Shown: positions 24,050 to 32,912, counted from the first letter of the stretch. The stretch: DNA of 51,226 nucleotides from Bradyrhizobium sp. (GCF_027307225.1 NZ_DAHUXJ010000126.1:1-51226), one strand, 5' to 3'. Notes: generated from the letters alone by a model not told the origin. Program-made: numbers and translations.

Positions 24050-24330
24050 GGCCAGCAGATTTTGATCGCGTTAGAGGCGCAGGAAAATGCAGCAGGTCGG
24101 AAAGGCCGTCGCCAAGCAACGTGACGTGCGAGCGCATGACGAGGCCGGCTTGCGCGGCGTCATTGCGAAGAATGGCCTGCATGATCTGCTCATGCTCGGG
24201 GATCGACGATTCCATGCGGGCCGGGCTGGAAAGTGATCGCCCGGCAGTGCGGCGATATCTTCACGGTCAGCCGGCGAGATTCGCTCCCTGATCGCGTCGG
24301 CCGCCGCGCGCGGGGCGGCGCCCATGACGG
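24050..24330 (-). pseudogene. GntR-family regulator remnant (FCD domain end)
   Basis: On the minus strand, 24215 downward reads MESSIPEHEQIMQAILRNDAAQAGLVMRSHV and so on, the typical last part of a GntR/FCD ligand-binding domain. The piece before it (ISPADREDIAALPGDHFPAR) continues the same protein in a different frame, so a frameshift separates them near 24215-24225. No DNA-binding domain or start is left. The IS element sits just past its 3' end. The rest of the 24015-24468 spacer holds no recognisable gene. Confidence 0.55.
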
Positions 24331-24468
24331 CACATCGCGGGGGTTGGTCTTTTCAGCCCCACCGCCTTGTGAGTTCCACCTCGAATCCGGGCGCGGGCCA
24401 GATGCCGGGGCCTTTACTCAAAAGGTCGGCCGGGTGAAGATATCGCCGCATTTAGCCAGGTCGAGGCA

Positions 24469-25593
24469 TTGGTCATCAATCGGCGGTTCATGGCGATAGC
24501 GCTCTGGTGCCGGGAAATCACCATTCCGGTTGCGGTGTTTGCTGTGCTCGTGATTGCCAGCTATCCGCTGAGCGACGTTTATTCCCTGGCCGTTGCCGAG
24601 GTAACACCTGACGCAACGGAAGTCGCGCCTGTCCCTGCAGACATCGTCCTTCCGAGCGAGCCGGCGACAGCCACGATCGATCCGTTGATCAATCCGGCGC
24701 CGGCGCGCGAGGTGGATGCCTCGAATATTGATGAGCCAAGTGTCGATGCGCCGAGCATCGCGCCGCCTGATGTGATCGATCCACCGAAAGTGGATGCGCC
24801 GGCGACCGGCCAGCCGGTGATGGCCGCGCTGGAAACGCCGGACGAGCAGCCGCCCAACCCATCGATCGAGGCGACGACGCAGCCGAGCAATGTTGCGGGT
24901 CCGCAGACGGAAGAAATTTACGACGCGAGCAGCCCGGTCGAGATCGTCGACGACTGCCTGGTGCTGGAGACCTGCGTCGACCGCTACCTCTGGCAGCTCT
25001 ACCAGCGCACGCCGAAGGAGGATGCGATCCGGGAGACCACACGGAGAAAGGTCACGATCCGCAAAAAGGGCAAGCTGAAGACGGTGACCAGAACTTCGAC
25101 GACCGTCATCGACGAGGATTTTGCCTGGAAGGATCCCAAGGCCGCAACACATGCGGACATGTCGTTGGTGGATTATGTGATCGGCGGCGTCGACCGGGGT
25201 TTCAAGCTGAGGCTGTTTCAAATGCTTCGGGCGGCGGATCAGGCCGGACTGGCGCCCGGCATCACCAGCGCATTTCGTGACGATTACCGCCAGTCGATCG
25301 CGAGCGGCCTGAAGGCCGCCGATAACCGCTCTTACCATGGCGGCAGCCTTCGCGGCGGCTATGGCCACGGCCTTGCGGCCGACATCGTCAGCATCAAAGG
25401 CACGACGCGTGCGGAACGACTTGGCGCCAGCGAAATGCTCTGGAAATGGGTCGACGACCACGGCAGCGAGTTCGGACTCGGACGTCCCTATTTGGACCGG
25501 GACCCGCCGCATGTCGCCCCGATCGACGGCGAGGAAATGGCGCACCATCGTCCGGGGTTGAAAATCCGGCAAGCCACCGCGGCGGCGAACTGA
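24469..25593 (+). CDS. Membrane-anchored peptidase M15-like protein
   Basis: A 374-residue protein from TTG 24469 (ATG 24490 is possible). One hydrophobic segment (IPVAVFAVLVIASYPL, residues about 17-33) anchors it, followed by about 100 residues of Pro/Ala/Asp-rich linker. The C-terminal domain (residues about 235-360) has SYHGGSLRGGYGHGLAADI and, near the end, DRDPPHVAP, which fit the zinc-binding His...Asp...His of M15 D-Ala-D-Ala carboxypeptidases (VanY-like). It probably trims peptidoglycan in the periplasm. Bradyrhizobial genomes carry similar proteins with long low-complexity linkers. The following gene starts 62 bases later. Confidence 0.65.
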   Translation: MVINRRFMAIALWCREITIPVAVFAVLVIASYPLSDVYSLAVAEVTPDATEVAPVPADIVLPSEPATATIDPLINPAPAREVDASNIDEPSVDAPSIAPPDVIDPPKVDAPATGQPVMAALETPDEQPPNPSIEATTQPSNVAGPQTEEIYDASSPVEIVDDCLVLETCVDRYLWQLYQRTPKEDAIRETTRRKVTIRKKGKLKTVTRTSTTVIDEDFAWKDPKAATHADMSLVDYVIGGVDRGFKLRLFQMLRAADQAGLAPGITSAFRDDYRQSIASGLKAADNRSYHGGSLRGGYGHGLAADIVSIKGTTRAERLGASEMLWKWVDDHGSEFGLGRPYLDRDPPHVAPIDGEEMAHHRPGLKIRQATAAAN

Positions 25594-25655
25594 GCCGCCA
25601 GCCAATCGTTTCACGAAACGATCAACCTGCTGCAAACACCCAAAGGGATTCGATA

Positions 25656-26138
25656 TTGAGCGTTGCCTTCACCAAGGAAGAGAGTGCCGAGACGGCGTCG
25701 GAGACGCTGCTGCCGGACCGTCCGATCTCACCTCATCCGAATCTCGTCACCGCAACAGGATTGAAGGCGCTTGAACTTCAGCTGAGCCAGGCGCGCGAGG
25801 CCTTTGAAGCAGCGCAACGCGTCGAGGACGTGAATGAACGGCGGCGGCAAGCCGCGATTCCGTTGCGCGAAGCCCGCTATCTCGCTGAACGGGTGCGAAC
25901 GGCCCAGCTTGTTCAGCCTCCCAAGTCCACGGACACGGTTGCCTTCGGTAGCACGGTGACCTTCAGCCGCGAGGACGGGCGCGTGCAGAAATATCGCATC
26001 GTCGGCGAGGACGAAGCCGATCCCAGGGCCGGCTCGATTTCCTTCGTGGCTCCGGTCGCGAAATCCCTGTTCGGCAAGGCGGTTGGCGACGCGGTGAAGT
26101 CCGCGGGCCACGAACTCGAAATCATCGCGATCGCGTAA
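25656..26138 (+). CDS. GreA/GreB C-terminal domain protein
   Basis: A 160-residue protein. The start is TTG 25656, since AAAGGGA lies 7 bases upstream and conserved sequence (FTKEESAETASETLLPDRPISPHPNLVT) follows at once. Residues about 35-90 form a coiled-coil-like region (LELQLSQAREAFEAAQRVEDVNERRRQ) and the C-terminal 65 residues are the GreA_GreB FKBP-like domain (VAFGSTVTFSREDGRVQKYRIVGEDEADP, SFVAPVAKSLFGKAVGDAV). Such proteins bind in the RNA polymerase secondary channel or are called nucleoside diphosphate kinase regulators (Rnk). Whether this one cleaves stalled transcripts cannot be said. Confidence 0.85.
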   Translation: MSVAFTKEESAETASETLLPDRPISPHPNLVTATGLKALELQLSQAREAFEAAQRVEDVNERRRQAAIPLREARYLAERVRTAQLVQPPKSTDTVAFGSTVTFSREDGRVQKYRIVGEDEADPRAGSISFVAPVAKSLFGKAVGDAVKSAGHELEIIAIA

Positions 26139-26166
26139 AAGCTGTTAACAGGTGCAAGGAGAGGGA

Positions 26167-27156
26167 ATGTCACTCCAGCGATCTCTGGTTATCGTCATTG
26201 CTTTGCTTTTTGCGGCGCCATTCGCCCCGTCGCGGGCGGCCGACAAGGCGACGTTGCTCCTGAACTGGTACCTCTACGCGGAACATGCGCCGTTCTTCCT
26301 CGGCATGGAACGCGGATATTTCGAGAAGGAAGGAATCGATCTCGATATCCGGCAGGGACGCGGTTCCGTGCCGACGGTTCAGGCGGTCGCGGCGGGAACC
26401 GCGACGTTCGGCTACGCCGATCTGGCGTCGGTCCTGAAGGCGGCTGACAAGGGCGCACCGGTCGTGGTCGTGGGCGTGCTGTTGCAAAAGAGCCCGATGG
26501 CTTTCATTTCGCTCGCCGAGAAAAATATTCGCGAGCCCCAGGACCTGCGCGGCAAGTCGCTTGCGCTGACGCCCGGCGATTCGCTCTCCCAGATTCTCCC
26601 GCTCGTGCTGAGCAAGGTCGGCATGAAGGAAAGCGACATGACGATCATCGCCGGCGACAACCGCGCGAAGCTGAATGCCGTGATCAACGGCCAGGCCGAC
26701 GCCATGCTCGGCTATTCCATGGATCAAAACCTGAGGATCACCGCGGCCACGCACAAGCCGGTGACGACGCTGCCGTTCGCCGACTACGGCGTCAACCTCG
26801 CAAGTTCGTCGATCGTTGCTGCGAAGGACACCACCGACAAGCATGGAGACCTCGTCGCGCGCTTCATGCGGGCGGCGACGCACGCGGTCACTGACGCCGA
26901 AAAGGATCCAGCAGCCGCCGTCGACGCGATGCTGAAGGTCAGTCCCAAGGCAGGACTACGCGACGACCTGATCGAAGGGCTGAAGCTGACCATCCCGCTC
27001 TATCATACCGACGCAACGAAGGGCCAACCGCCGTTCCGCGCCAGTCGCGCCGACGTCAAAGCGTCGGTCGATCTGTTGGCGCAATCCGCAACCATCAGCC
27101 GGGCGTCCGCCGCGCGCATGGACGACTTCATTTCGTTCAGGTTCCTACCGAACTGA
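26167..27156 (+). CDS. ABC transporter substrate-binding protein, NMT1/THI5 type
   Basis: A 329-residue periplasmic binding protein. ATG 26167 follows an excellent ribosome site (AGGAGAGGGA). The signal peptide is cleaved near SRA|ADK. The mature protein opens with LLLNWYLYAEHAPFFLGMERGYFEKEGIDLDI, the hallmark of the NMT1/THI5 group that binds nitrate, sulfonates, thiamine precursors or pyrimidines, and continues with GRGSVPTVQAVAAGTATFGYADLAS. No permease or ATPase gene is adjacent, so it must work with components encoded elsewhere or is an orphan. It converges on the flavin reductase remnant. Confidence 0.88.
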   Translation: MSLQRSLVIVIALLFAAPFAPSRAADKATLLLNWYLYAEHAPFFLGMERGYFEKEGIDLDIRQGRGSVPTVQAVAAGTATFGYADLASVLKAADKGAPVVVVGVLLQKSPMAFISLAEKNIREPQDLRGKSLALTPGDSLSQILPLVLSKVGMKESDMTIIAGDNRAKLNAVINGQADAMLGYSMDQNLRITAATHKPVTTLPFADYGVNLASSSIVAAKDTTDKHGDLVARFMRAATHAVTDAEKDPAAAVDAMLKVSPKAGLRDDLIEGLKLTIPLYHTDATKGQPPFRASRADVKASVDLLAQSATISRASAARMDDFISFRFLPN

Positions 27157-27220
27157 TTGCCACGCGAGAGAGAAAAAGAAAAATGCCGCAACCGCTGCCA
27201 GGAATGAAAACCACCACGGT

Positions 27221-27289
27221 TGGCTTGGCGAGGCCGCCGGCATGATCGCGGTCGAGGTGGGTCATCGCAATGTAATGCACGTCATCTGG
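27221..27289 (-). pseudogene. Metallo-beta-lactamase fold hydrolase fragment
   Basis: The minus strand reads PDDVHYIAMTHLDRDHAGGLA in one frame. THLDRDHAGG is the zinc-binding His-x-His/Asp-x-Asp-His segment of MBL-fold hydrolases of the THLDxDHAGG kind. Nothing further of the family follows after GGLA, and the upstream side changes into another gene's sequence. It is therefore a short internal piece left by deletion. Confidence 0.55.
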
Positions 27290-27431
27290 ACACAGAGGCG
27301 AGCGAATTCACGGTCGCGCCGAACCATTCGCCGTTCCACTCTGTCGCGATCACGGCGACGCCGGTTGTGAACGCGCCCATTACCGAACGGAAGCGTTTCG
27401 GATCGATGGAAGATGGGACCGGTTTATTCAT
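27282..27431 (-). pseudogene. Truncated flavin reductase (HpaC-like) behind the HpaB gene
   Basis: ATG 27431 opens a 49-codon frame, MNKPVPSSIDPKRFRSVMGA onward, that continues FTTGVAVIATEWNGEWFGAT and VNSLASVS before a TGA. This is the unmistakable N-terminal part of the DIM6/NTAB flavin reductase family, whose members supply FADH2 to HpaB-type monooxygenases and are normally about 160-180 residues. After SVS the expected DPPLV segment is missing, and the DNA switches to a metallo-beta-lactamase-like frame. It starts 68 bases after the HpaB stop on the same strand, so it was evidently its operon partner. Confidence 0.7.
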
Positions 27432-27499
27432 CCCGCCTTGATTTCCTTAGCTCGCCCCGCATCGGAGCAGCGCAAACGCTACCCCGACATCGCGCGCCC

Positions 27500-29089
27500 T
27501 TACTTCTTCATCATGTGATAGCTGAGTTCGCCGGGATCGGTGAGGTCAGGCACCTTCCAGCCGTCGAGGTCGTATTCCGCCATGCAGTCCTCGGCAAAGC
27601 CCTTGAAGCGATCGGCGTTGCCGGAAGCCTGCGCGCCGAACAGGCAGTAGCGGCGGATTTCCTCGGTCGAGCCGCCGTAGTTGATTTCGTACAGTTCGTG
27701 CCGGCCGCCGAATTCGCTGCCGATACAGTCCCAGAGCAGCTTGAGCAGCTTGACGCGCTCCTCGGCCTTGTAGCCGTTGGAGCCGCGCAGATAGCGATCG
27801 AGATAGGGGCGGATCTCGCCGTTCTTGAAATCGCTGGAATGGCTGTTGAGATAGATCAGGCCCGACGCCACCGTCTGCTCGATCAGGTATTTCACCTTGG
27901 TGTAGGCCATGGTGGCGATGATCTGATAGGCGTTGCCCGGATCCATGTTCGGCAGCTTGTAATCGCCGATCCATGGCTTGGGGTCGCGCACCATGGCGTC
28001 CGACAGGCTCCAGAACAGATTACGCCAGGCGATCACCTCGCCGACATTGGCTTGCACGCCGCGATAATCCTTGGTGCCGGCGGCTTCGGTTGCCTTCAAT
28101 AATAGCCCGCTGATGAAGTCGAGCTTGACGGCGAGCCGCGTGCAGCCATGCACGACGAAGCGCGGCAAAAATCCGGTGCGCGGGAAGAAATTGTTCGCCT
28201 TCTCGATGTCGCCGTAGACGAACACGTTCTCCCAGGGCACCAGCACCTTGTCCATGATGAAGACGGCGTCGTTTTCGTCGAGCCGGCTCGAGATCGGATA
28301 GTCGAACGGACTTCCCATCACGCTCGCGCTCATCTCATAGGAGGTGCGGCAGATGAATTTCACGCCGGGCGCGTTGGTCGGCACCATGAACACGACGGCG
28401 AATTTCTTGTCCTGCAGCGGAATGAGGCCGTGATGGGCGACAAAGGTGTAGTTCGTCAGCACTGAGCCGGTCGCGACCACCTTGGCGCCGGACACGATGA
28501 TGCCGGCATCGGTTTCCTTCTCGATATGGCAGCAGACGTCGGCGACTTCGTTCGGCGGTCGGTCGCGATCGACAGGCGGATGGATGATCGCGTGATTGAT
28601 GAAGGGCACGCGCTCCTGGCTGAACTTGTACCAGCGTTTTGCGTTTTCCTGGTACGGATCGTAAAAATCAGAGTTCGCGCCAAGCGTCGCGAGGAAAGCG
28701 GCCTTGTAGTCGGGCGCACGGCCCATCCAGCCATAGGTGATCCTGGCCCATTCGGCGATCGCGCTGCGGCCCTGGATCATTTCTTCCATGGTCTTCGGCG
28801 CCTTGAAGAAGGCGTGCGTCACGCCGCCATTGCCGGTGTCGGTCGGCAACAGGATCTTGTCCTTGTGCTTGTCGTCGTGAAGCGCGTCGTAGAGGCGGGC
28901 GACCATGCGCGAGGTGTTGCGGAAGGCGGGATGCCTGGTGACGTCCTTCACGCGTTCGCCGTAGATGTAGACGGTGCGATCGTCGCGCAGCGACTCCAGA
29001 TATTCCGCCCCGGTCTGCGGACGGCTGACTTTGACGTTGCCCGTATGCTCGCCCGGAATGGCCTGTGCCGCTGACGCCTTGCCTGCCAT
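27500..29089 (-). CDS. 4-hydroxyphenylacetate 3-hydroxylase family protein (HpaB-like oxygenase)
   Basis: A 529-residue cytoplasmic enzyme of the HpaB/PvcC/4-hydroxybutyryl-CoA dehydratase superfamily, most like the FADH2-using oxygenases that hydroxylate phenols. [30 protein letters not shown] at the N terminus and the central [39 protein letters not shown] are characteristic. A good ribosome site (GGAGGGAGA) precedes ATG 29089. An operator-like palindrome lies 33 bases upstream, matching one before the divergent liv operon. Its reductase partner downstream is truncated, so it needs a reductase from elsewhere to work as a monooxygenase. The exact aromatic substrate is unknown. Confidence 0.88.
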   Translation of the reverse strand: MAGKASAAQAIPGEHTGNVKVSRPQTGAEYLESLRDDRTVYIYGERVKDVTRHPAFRNTSRMVARLYDALHDDKHKDKILLPTDTGNGGVTHAFFKAPKTMEEMIQGRSAIAEWARITYGWMGRAPDYKAAFLATLGANSDFYDPYQENAKRWYKFSQERVPFINHAIIHPPVDRDRPPNEVADVCCHIEKETDAGIIVSGAKVVATGSVLTNYTFVAHHGLIPLQDKKFAVVFMVPTNAPGVKFICRTSYEMSASVMGSPFDYPISSRLDENDAVFIMDKVLVPWENVFVYGDIEKANNFFPRTGFLPRFVVHGCTRLAVKLDFISGLLLKATEAAGTKDYRGVQANVGEVIAWRNLFWSLSDAMVRDPKPWIGDYKLPNMDPGNAYQIIATMAYTKVKYLIEQTVASGLIYLNSHSSDFKNGEIRPYLDRYLRGSNGYKAEERVKLLKLLWDCIGSEFGGRHELYEINYGGSTEEIRRYCLFGAQASGNADRFKGFAEDCMAEYDLDGWKVPDLTDPGELSYHMMKK

Positions 29090-29122
29090 CGTCTCTCCCT
29101 CCTCGTTTTGTCTTTACCGAAT

Positions 29123-29156
29123 GTTCGATTATCGAACTTGTGTCCGTATTCCGAAC
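29123..29156. promoter_or_regulatory. IclR-type operator pair upstream of the HpaB gene
   Basis: GTTCGATTATCGAAC (29123-29137) is a perfect palindrome with 6-bp arms. A degraded copy, GTCCGTATTCCGAAC, lies 19 bp further at 29142-29156. The same strong-plus-weak pair with the same spacing occurs at 30051-30083. The sequence resembles the operators of PcaU/PobR-like IclR regulators as I remember them. Confidence 0.6.
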
Positions 29157-29219
29157 TTAGCGAAACGATACGGCCGTGCCTGCGGATTGGCAAGGGGAGG
29201 GGCTTTGCTCGAAAACGCT

Positions 29220-30008
29220 TCAGACCGTGAGCGAGGAGACCTGCGCGGCGAGGCGGTTCAGTGCGGGGAGAAAGTGTTCGCGCATTTCGCTCCGCGTCGT
29301 TCGCGTCGAATGCGTGGAGAGATTGATGGCGCCGACTACCTGGCCGCTGCGGTCGAGCAGCGGCACCGCGAGCGCGCGCAGGCCGCGCTCTAGTTCTTCG
29401 TCGACGATGGAAAACCCTTGCACGCGGTCGTCGCGGATGCGGTCGAACAGCGCCTGGATGTCGGTGATGGTCTGCGGCGTATAGGCCTCGATGCGCCGCG
29501 CGTTCAGTCGCCGCCAGATCTCCGCCTCGTCGAGATAGCCGATCAATGCCCGCCCGAGCGCGGTGTGCAGCGCCGGCAGGCGGCTGCCGACCGAAAGCGC
29601 CGCCGACATGATCCGCCGCGCCGGCACGCGCGCGACATAGACGATGTCGTTGCCTTGCAGGATCACCGCCGAACAGGATTCGCCGAACCGTTCGCTGAGT
29701 TCGCGCATCAAGGGGAGCGCGCGGTCGATCCAGCTCTGCGTCGAGAGATAGGCGAAGCCGAGATCGAGAATGCGCGGCGAGAGCGAAAAAGTACGGCCGT
29801 CCTGGTCGACATAGCCGAGCTGGTTGAGGGTTCGCAGCACGCGCCGCGCGGCGGCCCGCGACAGGTCCGCGACTTGCGCCGCTTCCGACAGCGTCATGCT
29901 CGGGCGCTCTTTGCCGAACGCACCGAGCACGGCGAGGCCCTTGGCGAGCGTCGTCATGAACTCCTTGTCTTCGCGGTCGTCTTTATGGGGCTGCGCGGTT
30001 TCGGTCAT
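29220..30008 (-). CDS. IclR family transcriptional regulator
   Basis: A 262-residue regulator. ATG 30008 (MTETAQPHKDDREDKEFM) is chosen over the open frame to 30113. Residues about 17-75 form the winged helix-turn-helix (MTLSEAAQVADLSRAAARRVLRTLNQLGYVDQDGRTFSLSPRILDLG). The rest is the IclR effector domain, with SCSAVILQGNDIVYVARVPARR, LPALHTALGRALIGYL and LAVPLLDRSGQVVGAINLS. It resembles the PcaR/PcaU/PobR branch that senses aromatic acids. It lies between the HpaB gene and the divergent liv operon, and both promoters carry the same palindrome, so it very likely controls both. Confidence 0.9.
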   Translation of the reverse strand: MTETAQPHKDDREDKEFMTTLAKGLAVLGAFGKERPSMTLSEAAQVADLSRAAARRVLRTLNQLGYVDQDGRTFSLSPRILDLGFAYLSTQSWIDRALPLMRELSERFGESCSAVILQGNDIVYVARVPARRIMSAALSVGSRLPALHTALGRALIGYLDEAEIWRRLNARRIEAYTPQTITDIQALFDRIRDDRVQGFSIVDEELERGLRALAVPLLDRSGQVVGAINLSTHSTRTTRSEMREHFLPALNRLAAQVSSLTV

Positions 30009-30050
30009 GACGCGGGACTGTTGACTCCGTGGAATCCTTGTCGGACACTG

Positions 30051-30083
30051 GTCGGCATACGAACGCTTGTTCGAATATCGAAC
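30051..30083. promoter_or_regulatory. IclR-type operator pair between the regulator and liv operon 2
   Basis: GTTCGAATATCGAAC (30069-30083) is a perfect 6-3-6 palindrome, and a weaker copy, GTCGGCATACGAAC, lies at 30051-30064. The arrangement mirrors that before the HpaB gene. It sits 71 bases before the binding-protein start and 43 bases from the regulator start, suiting control of both. Confidence 0.6.
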
Positions 30084-30153
30084 GCCGGTCCGACTGTCAA
30101 TCCGACAGATCAACGAGAATCCGGCGCATCCTTAAGAGGGGGAGGACGTGCAG

Positions 30154-31479
30154 ATGACCTGCCAGAACACCAGTTCGTTTCATCGCCAGAGGATCGACCG
30201 CCGCACGCTCCTGAAATATTCCGCGGCGAGCGCTGTACTTTCCGCAGGCTTGAAATCGCCGGCGATCGCGCAAACGCGGCCGATCAAGCTCGGCTATGTC
30301 TCGCCGCAAACCGGTCCGCTCGCGGCGTTTGCCGAGGCCGACAACTTCATCATCGCGCAATTCAAGGAAGCGACCAAAGCCGGCATCAAGGTTGGCAACG
30401 CCACCGTGCCGGTCGAAGTCGTCGTCAAGGACAGCCAGTCCAATCCGAACCGCGCCGCCCAGGTCGCGAAGGACCTGATCGTCCAGGACAAGATCGACCT
30501 GATGCTGGTGGCATCGACGCCCGAGACGACCAATCCGGTTTCGACCCAGTGCGAGATCGAGGAAGTGCCGTGCATCTCCACCATGGCGCCATGGCAGCCG
30601 TGGTTCATCGGCCGTCAGGCCAATCCCGCCGGCGGGCCGCCGGCGTGGAAAGGCTTCAACTACACCTATCACTTCTTCTGGGGCCTCGAGGACGTCATCG
30701 CCGTCTACACCAACATGTGGGCTCAGGTCGCGACCAACAAATCGGTCGGCGGGCTGTTTCCGAACGACGGCGACGGCAACGCCTGGGGCGACAAGGTCGT
30801 CGGCTTCCCGCCGGTGCTCGACAAGCAGGGTTACAAGCTGACCGATCCCGGGCGCTATCAGAACCTCACCGACAATTTCTCGGCGCAGATCGGCGCGTTC
30901 AAGGCGGCCAATTGCGAGATCGTGACCGGCGTGGTCATACCGCCGGATTTCACCACCTTCTGGAAGCAGGCGTTGCAGCAGGGCTTCAAGCCGAAGGTAG
31001 CTTCGATCGGCAAGGCGATCCTTTTCCCGGTCGCGGTCGAGGCGCTGGGCAAGGACGGCAACAACCTGTCGTCGGAAGTGTGGTGGACGCCGAGCCATCC
31101 GTTCAAGTCGTCGCTGACGGGCGTGAGCGCGAAGGACCTCGCCCACGGCTTCGAGACGGCGACCAGGAAGCAATGGACCCAGCCTATCGGCTTCGTGCAC
31201 GCGCTGTTTGAACTCGCGGTCGACGTGATGAAGCGCACGCAGGATCGTGACGGCAAGGCGATCACCGCGGCCGTGGCCTCCACCAATCTCGACACTGTCG
31301 TCGGAAAGGTGCAGTGGAACGGGGCGAACCTGCCGCCGTTCGCCGCCAAGAACGTCACCAAGACGCCGCTGGTCGGCGGACAATGGCGTTACAAGGACGG
31401 CAAATACGATATTGTCATCACGGACAACAAAACCGCGCCGGCGATTCCCGTCGGCGGCAAGATGGAAGCGATCGCTTAA
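30154..31479 (+). CDS. ABC transporter substrate-binding protein (LivK type), Tat-exported
   Basis: A 441-residue periplasmic binding protein. ATG 30154 follows GGGGGAGGA by 7 bases; a GTG at 30148 is less likely. The twin-arginine signal is RIDRRTLLKYSAASAVLSAG, cleaved near AIA|QTR. The mature protein opens IKLGYVSPQTGPLAAF and shares VVVKDSQSNPNRAAQVAKDL with the binding protein at 14272-15546, showing that the two are paralogues. Related proteins in this group bind aromatic or aliphatic acids rather than leucine. It heads the liv operon at 30154-34910, next to an IclR regulator and an aromatic hydroxylase, so an aromatic ligand is the best guess. Confidence 0.9.
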   Translation: MTCQNTSSFHRQRIDRRTLLKYSAASAVLSAGLKSPAIAQTRPIKLGYVSPQTGPLAAFAEADNFIIAQFKEATKAGIKVGNATVPVEVVVKDSQSNPNRAAQVAKDLIVQDKIDLMLVASTPETTNPVSTQCEIEEVPCISTMAPWQPWFIGRQANPAGGPPAWKGFNYTYHFFWGLEDVIAVYTNMWAQVATNKSVGGLFPNDGDGNAWGDKVVGFPPVLDKQGYKLTDPGRYQNLTDNFSAQIGAFKAANCEIVTGVVIPPDFTTFWKQALQQGFKPKVASIGKAILFPVAVEALGKDGNNLSSEVWWTPSHPFKSSLTGVSAKDLAHGFETATRKQWTQPIGFVHALFELAVDVMKRTQDRDGKAITAAVASTNLDTVVGKVQWNGANLPPFAAKNVTKTPLVGGQWRYKDGKYDIVITDNKTAPAIPVGGKMEAIA

Positions 31480-31487
31480 GCAACGCG

Positions 31488-32204
31488 ATGATACTGGACG
31501 TTGCGGGCTTAAAGAAAAGCTTCGGCTCGATCGTGGTCGCTGACGATCTCGATCTTGCCGTGGCAGCGGGCGGGGCCGTTGGCATCATCGGACCGAATGG
31601 CGCCGGCAAGACCTCGCTGTTCAACCTGATCACCGGCGACCTCGCGCAGGATGGCGGCGTGATCCGCTTTGACGGTGGCGATCTCGCGAGCGTGTCGCCG
31701 CAGGGCCGTTGCCGCGCCGGGCTCGGACGCACCCGCCAGATCCCGCAGCCGTTCGAAAAACTCACGGTGTTCGAGAATCTTCTGGTTGGCGCTGTCCATG
31801 GCCGGCGCAAGACCGAGCGAGAAGCCGCGCAATCCTGCGGCGAGATTCTTGCCTCGCTGGGTCTGCTCAAGCGCGCCAATACGCTCGCCGGATCGCTGAC
31901 GCTGCTGGAGCGCAAGCGGCTGGAGATGGCGCGCGCGCTCGCGACCGAACCACGGCTGTTGCTGCTCGACGAAATCGCGGGCGGTCTCACCGAAGGCGAG
32001 TGCCTCGAACTCGTCGATACGATCCGGGCAATTCACAAGAGCGGCGTTGCGATCCTCTGGATCGAACACGTCGTGCATGCGCTGGTCGCTGTCGTCGATC
32101 GCCTGGTCGTGCTCAATTTCGGCCGCAAGGTTGCTGAAGGCGTGCCGAAGGACGTGATGCAGCGCGCGGAAGTGCGTCAGATCTATATCGGCATCGAGGC
32201 GTAA
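31488..32204 (+). CDS. ABC transporter ATP-binding protein, LivG
   Basis: A 238-residue ATPase starting at ATG 31488 (MILDVAGLKKSFGS), 8 bases after the binding protein. Walker A is GPNGAGKTS, the signature region LTLLERKRLEMARAL, Walker B LLLLDEIAGGL, and the switch is WIEHV. RTRQIPQPFEKLTVFENLLVGAVHG is the usual LivG Q-loop region. It pairs with the LivF encoded 3 bases downstream to energise the importer. Its sequence layout is the same as the LivG at 13408-14142. Confidence 0.93.
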   Translation: MILDVAGLKKSFGSIVVADDLDLAVAAGGAVGIIGPNGAGKTSLFNLITGDLAQDGGVIRFDGGDLASVSPQGRCRAGLGRTRQIPQPFEKLTVFENLLVGAVHGRRKTEREAAQSCGEILASLGLLKRANTLAGSLTLLERKRLEMARALATEPRLLLLDEIAGGLTEGECLELVDTIRAIHKSGVAILWIEHVVHALVAVVDRLVVLNFGRKVAEGVPKDVMQRAEVRQIYIGIEA

Positions 32205-32207
32205 GGC

Positions 32208-32909
32208 ATGGCGCTGCTCGAGACCCGAAATCTCACCGCCTTCTACGGCGACTTCCAGGCGCTCTATGGCATCGACGCGGTGCTGGAAAAAGGCGAGACC
32301 ATCGCCATCATCGGCGCCAACGGCGCCGGCAAGTCGACGTTCCTCAAAGCGATCGCCGGCCTCATCCGCGCCGCGCCGTCGAGCATCCTGCTCGATGGGC
32401 AGCCGATCGGCGCACGCGCGGCGGCTGACATCGTCAAGCTCGGCATCGCGCTCGTGCCGGAGGGACGGCGCTTGTTTCCGTCGCTGACGGTGGAGGAAAA
32501 TCTTCAGATCGGCGGCTATGGCAACAAGACGCCGGGGGCGTGGACGCTTGAGCGCGTCTATTCGCTGTTTCCGATCCTCAGAGAGCGGCGGTCGGCCGCG
32601 CCCTCGACGCTGTCGGGCGGGCAGCAGCAGATGGCGGCGATCGGCCGCGCGCTGATGTCCAACCCGCGCATTCTCTTGTGCGACGAGATCAGCCTCGGGC
32701 TTGCGCCGATTGTGATTTCCGACATCTATGCGGCGCTGCCGCAGGTCAAGGCCGATGGCAGCAGCATCGTGCTGGTCGAGCAGGACATCGTGCAAGCCAT
32801 GAAAGTGGCCGACCGCGTCTACTGTTTCCAGGAGGGAAGGCTCTCGCTGGCCGGCCGTCCCGACGAACTGACGCGCGATTCCATTCACCGCGCCTATTTC
32901 GGACAATAA
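32208..32909 (+). CDS. ABC transporter ATP-binding protein, LivF
   Basis: A 233-residue ATPase. Walker A is GANGAGKST, the signature TLSGGQQQMAAIGRALM, Walker B LLCDEISLGLAP, and the switch region LVEQDI. It begins 3 bases after livG and ends 3 bases before livH, so the four transporter genes are tightly packed. Together with LivG it hydrolyses ATP to drive import through LivHM. The nearest relative in the window is the LivF at 12705-13430. Confidence 0.93.
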   Translation: MALLETRNLTAFYGDFQALYGIDAVLEKGETIAIIGANGAGKSTFLKAIAGLIRAAPSSILLDGQPIGARAAADIVKLGIALVPEGRRLFPSLTVEENLQIGGYGNKTPGAWTLERVYSLFPILRERRSAAPSTLSGGQQQMAAIGRALMSNPRILLCDEISLGLAPIVISDIYAALPQVKADGSSIVLVEQDIVQAMKVADRVYCFQEGRLSLAGRPDELTRDSIHRAYFGQ

Positions 32910-32912
32910 GAG

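Larger units (their letters stand above)
27157..27499. other. Spacer made largely of two gene fragments
   Basis: This 340-base stretch has no intact gene. It contains, on the minus strand, the first 49 codons of a flavin reductase (27282-27431) and a short metallo-beta-lactamase fold fragment (27221-27289), described separately. The remaining 60 bases next to the binding protein show nothing recognisable. Confidence 0.6.

Noticed and set aside
23992..24215. GntR fragment continuing into the insertion element
   Set aside because: The frame stays open past the element's right end, but that part is the reverse of the transposase end, so it is not part of the regulator.
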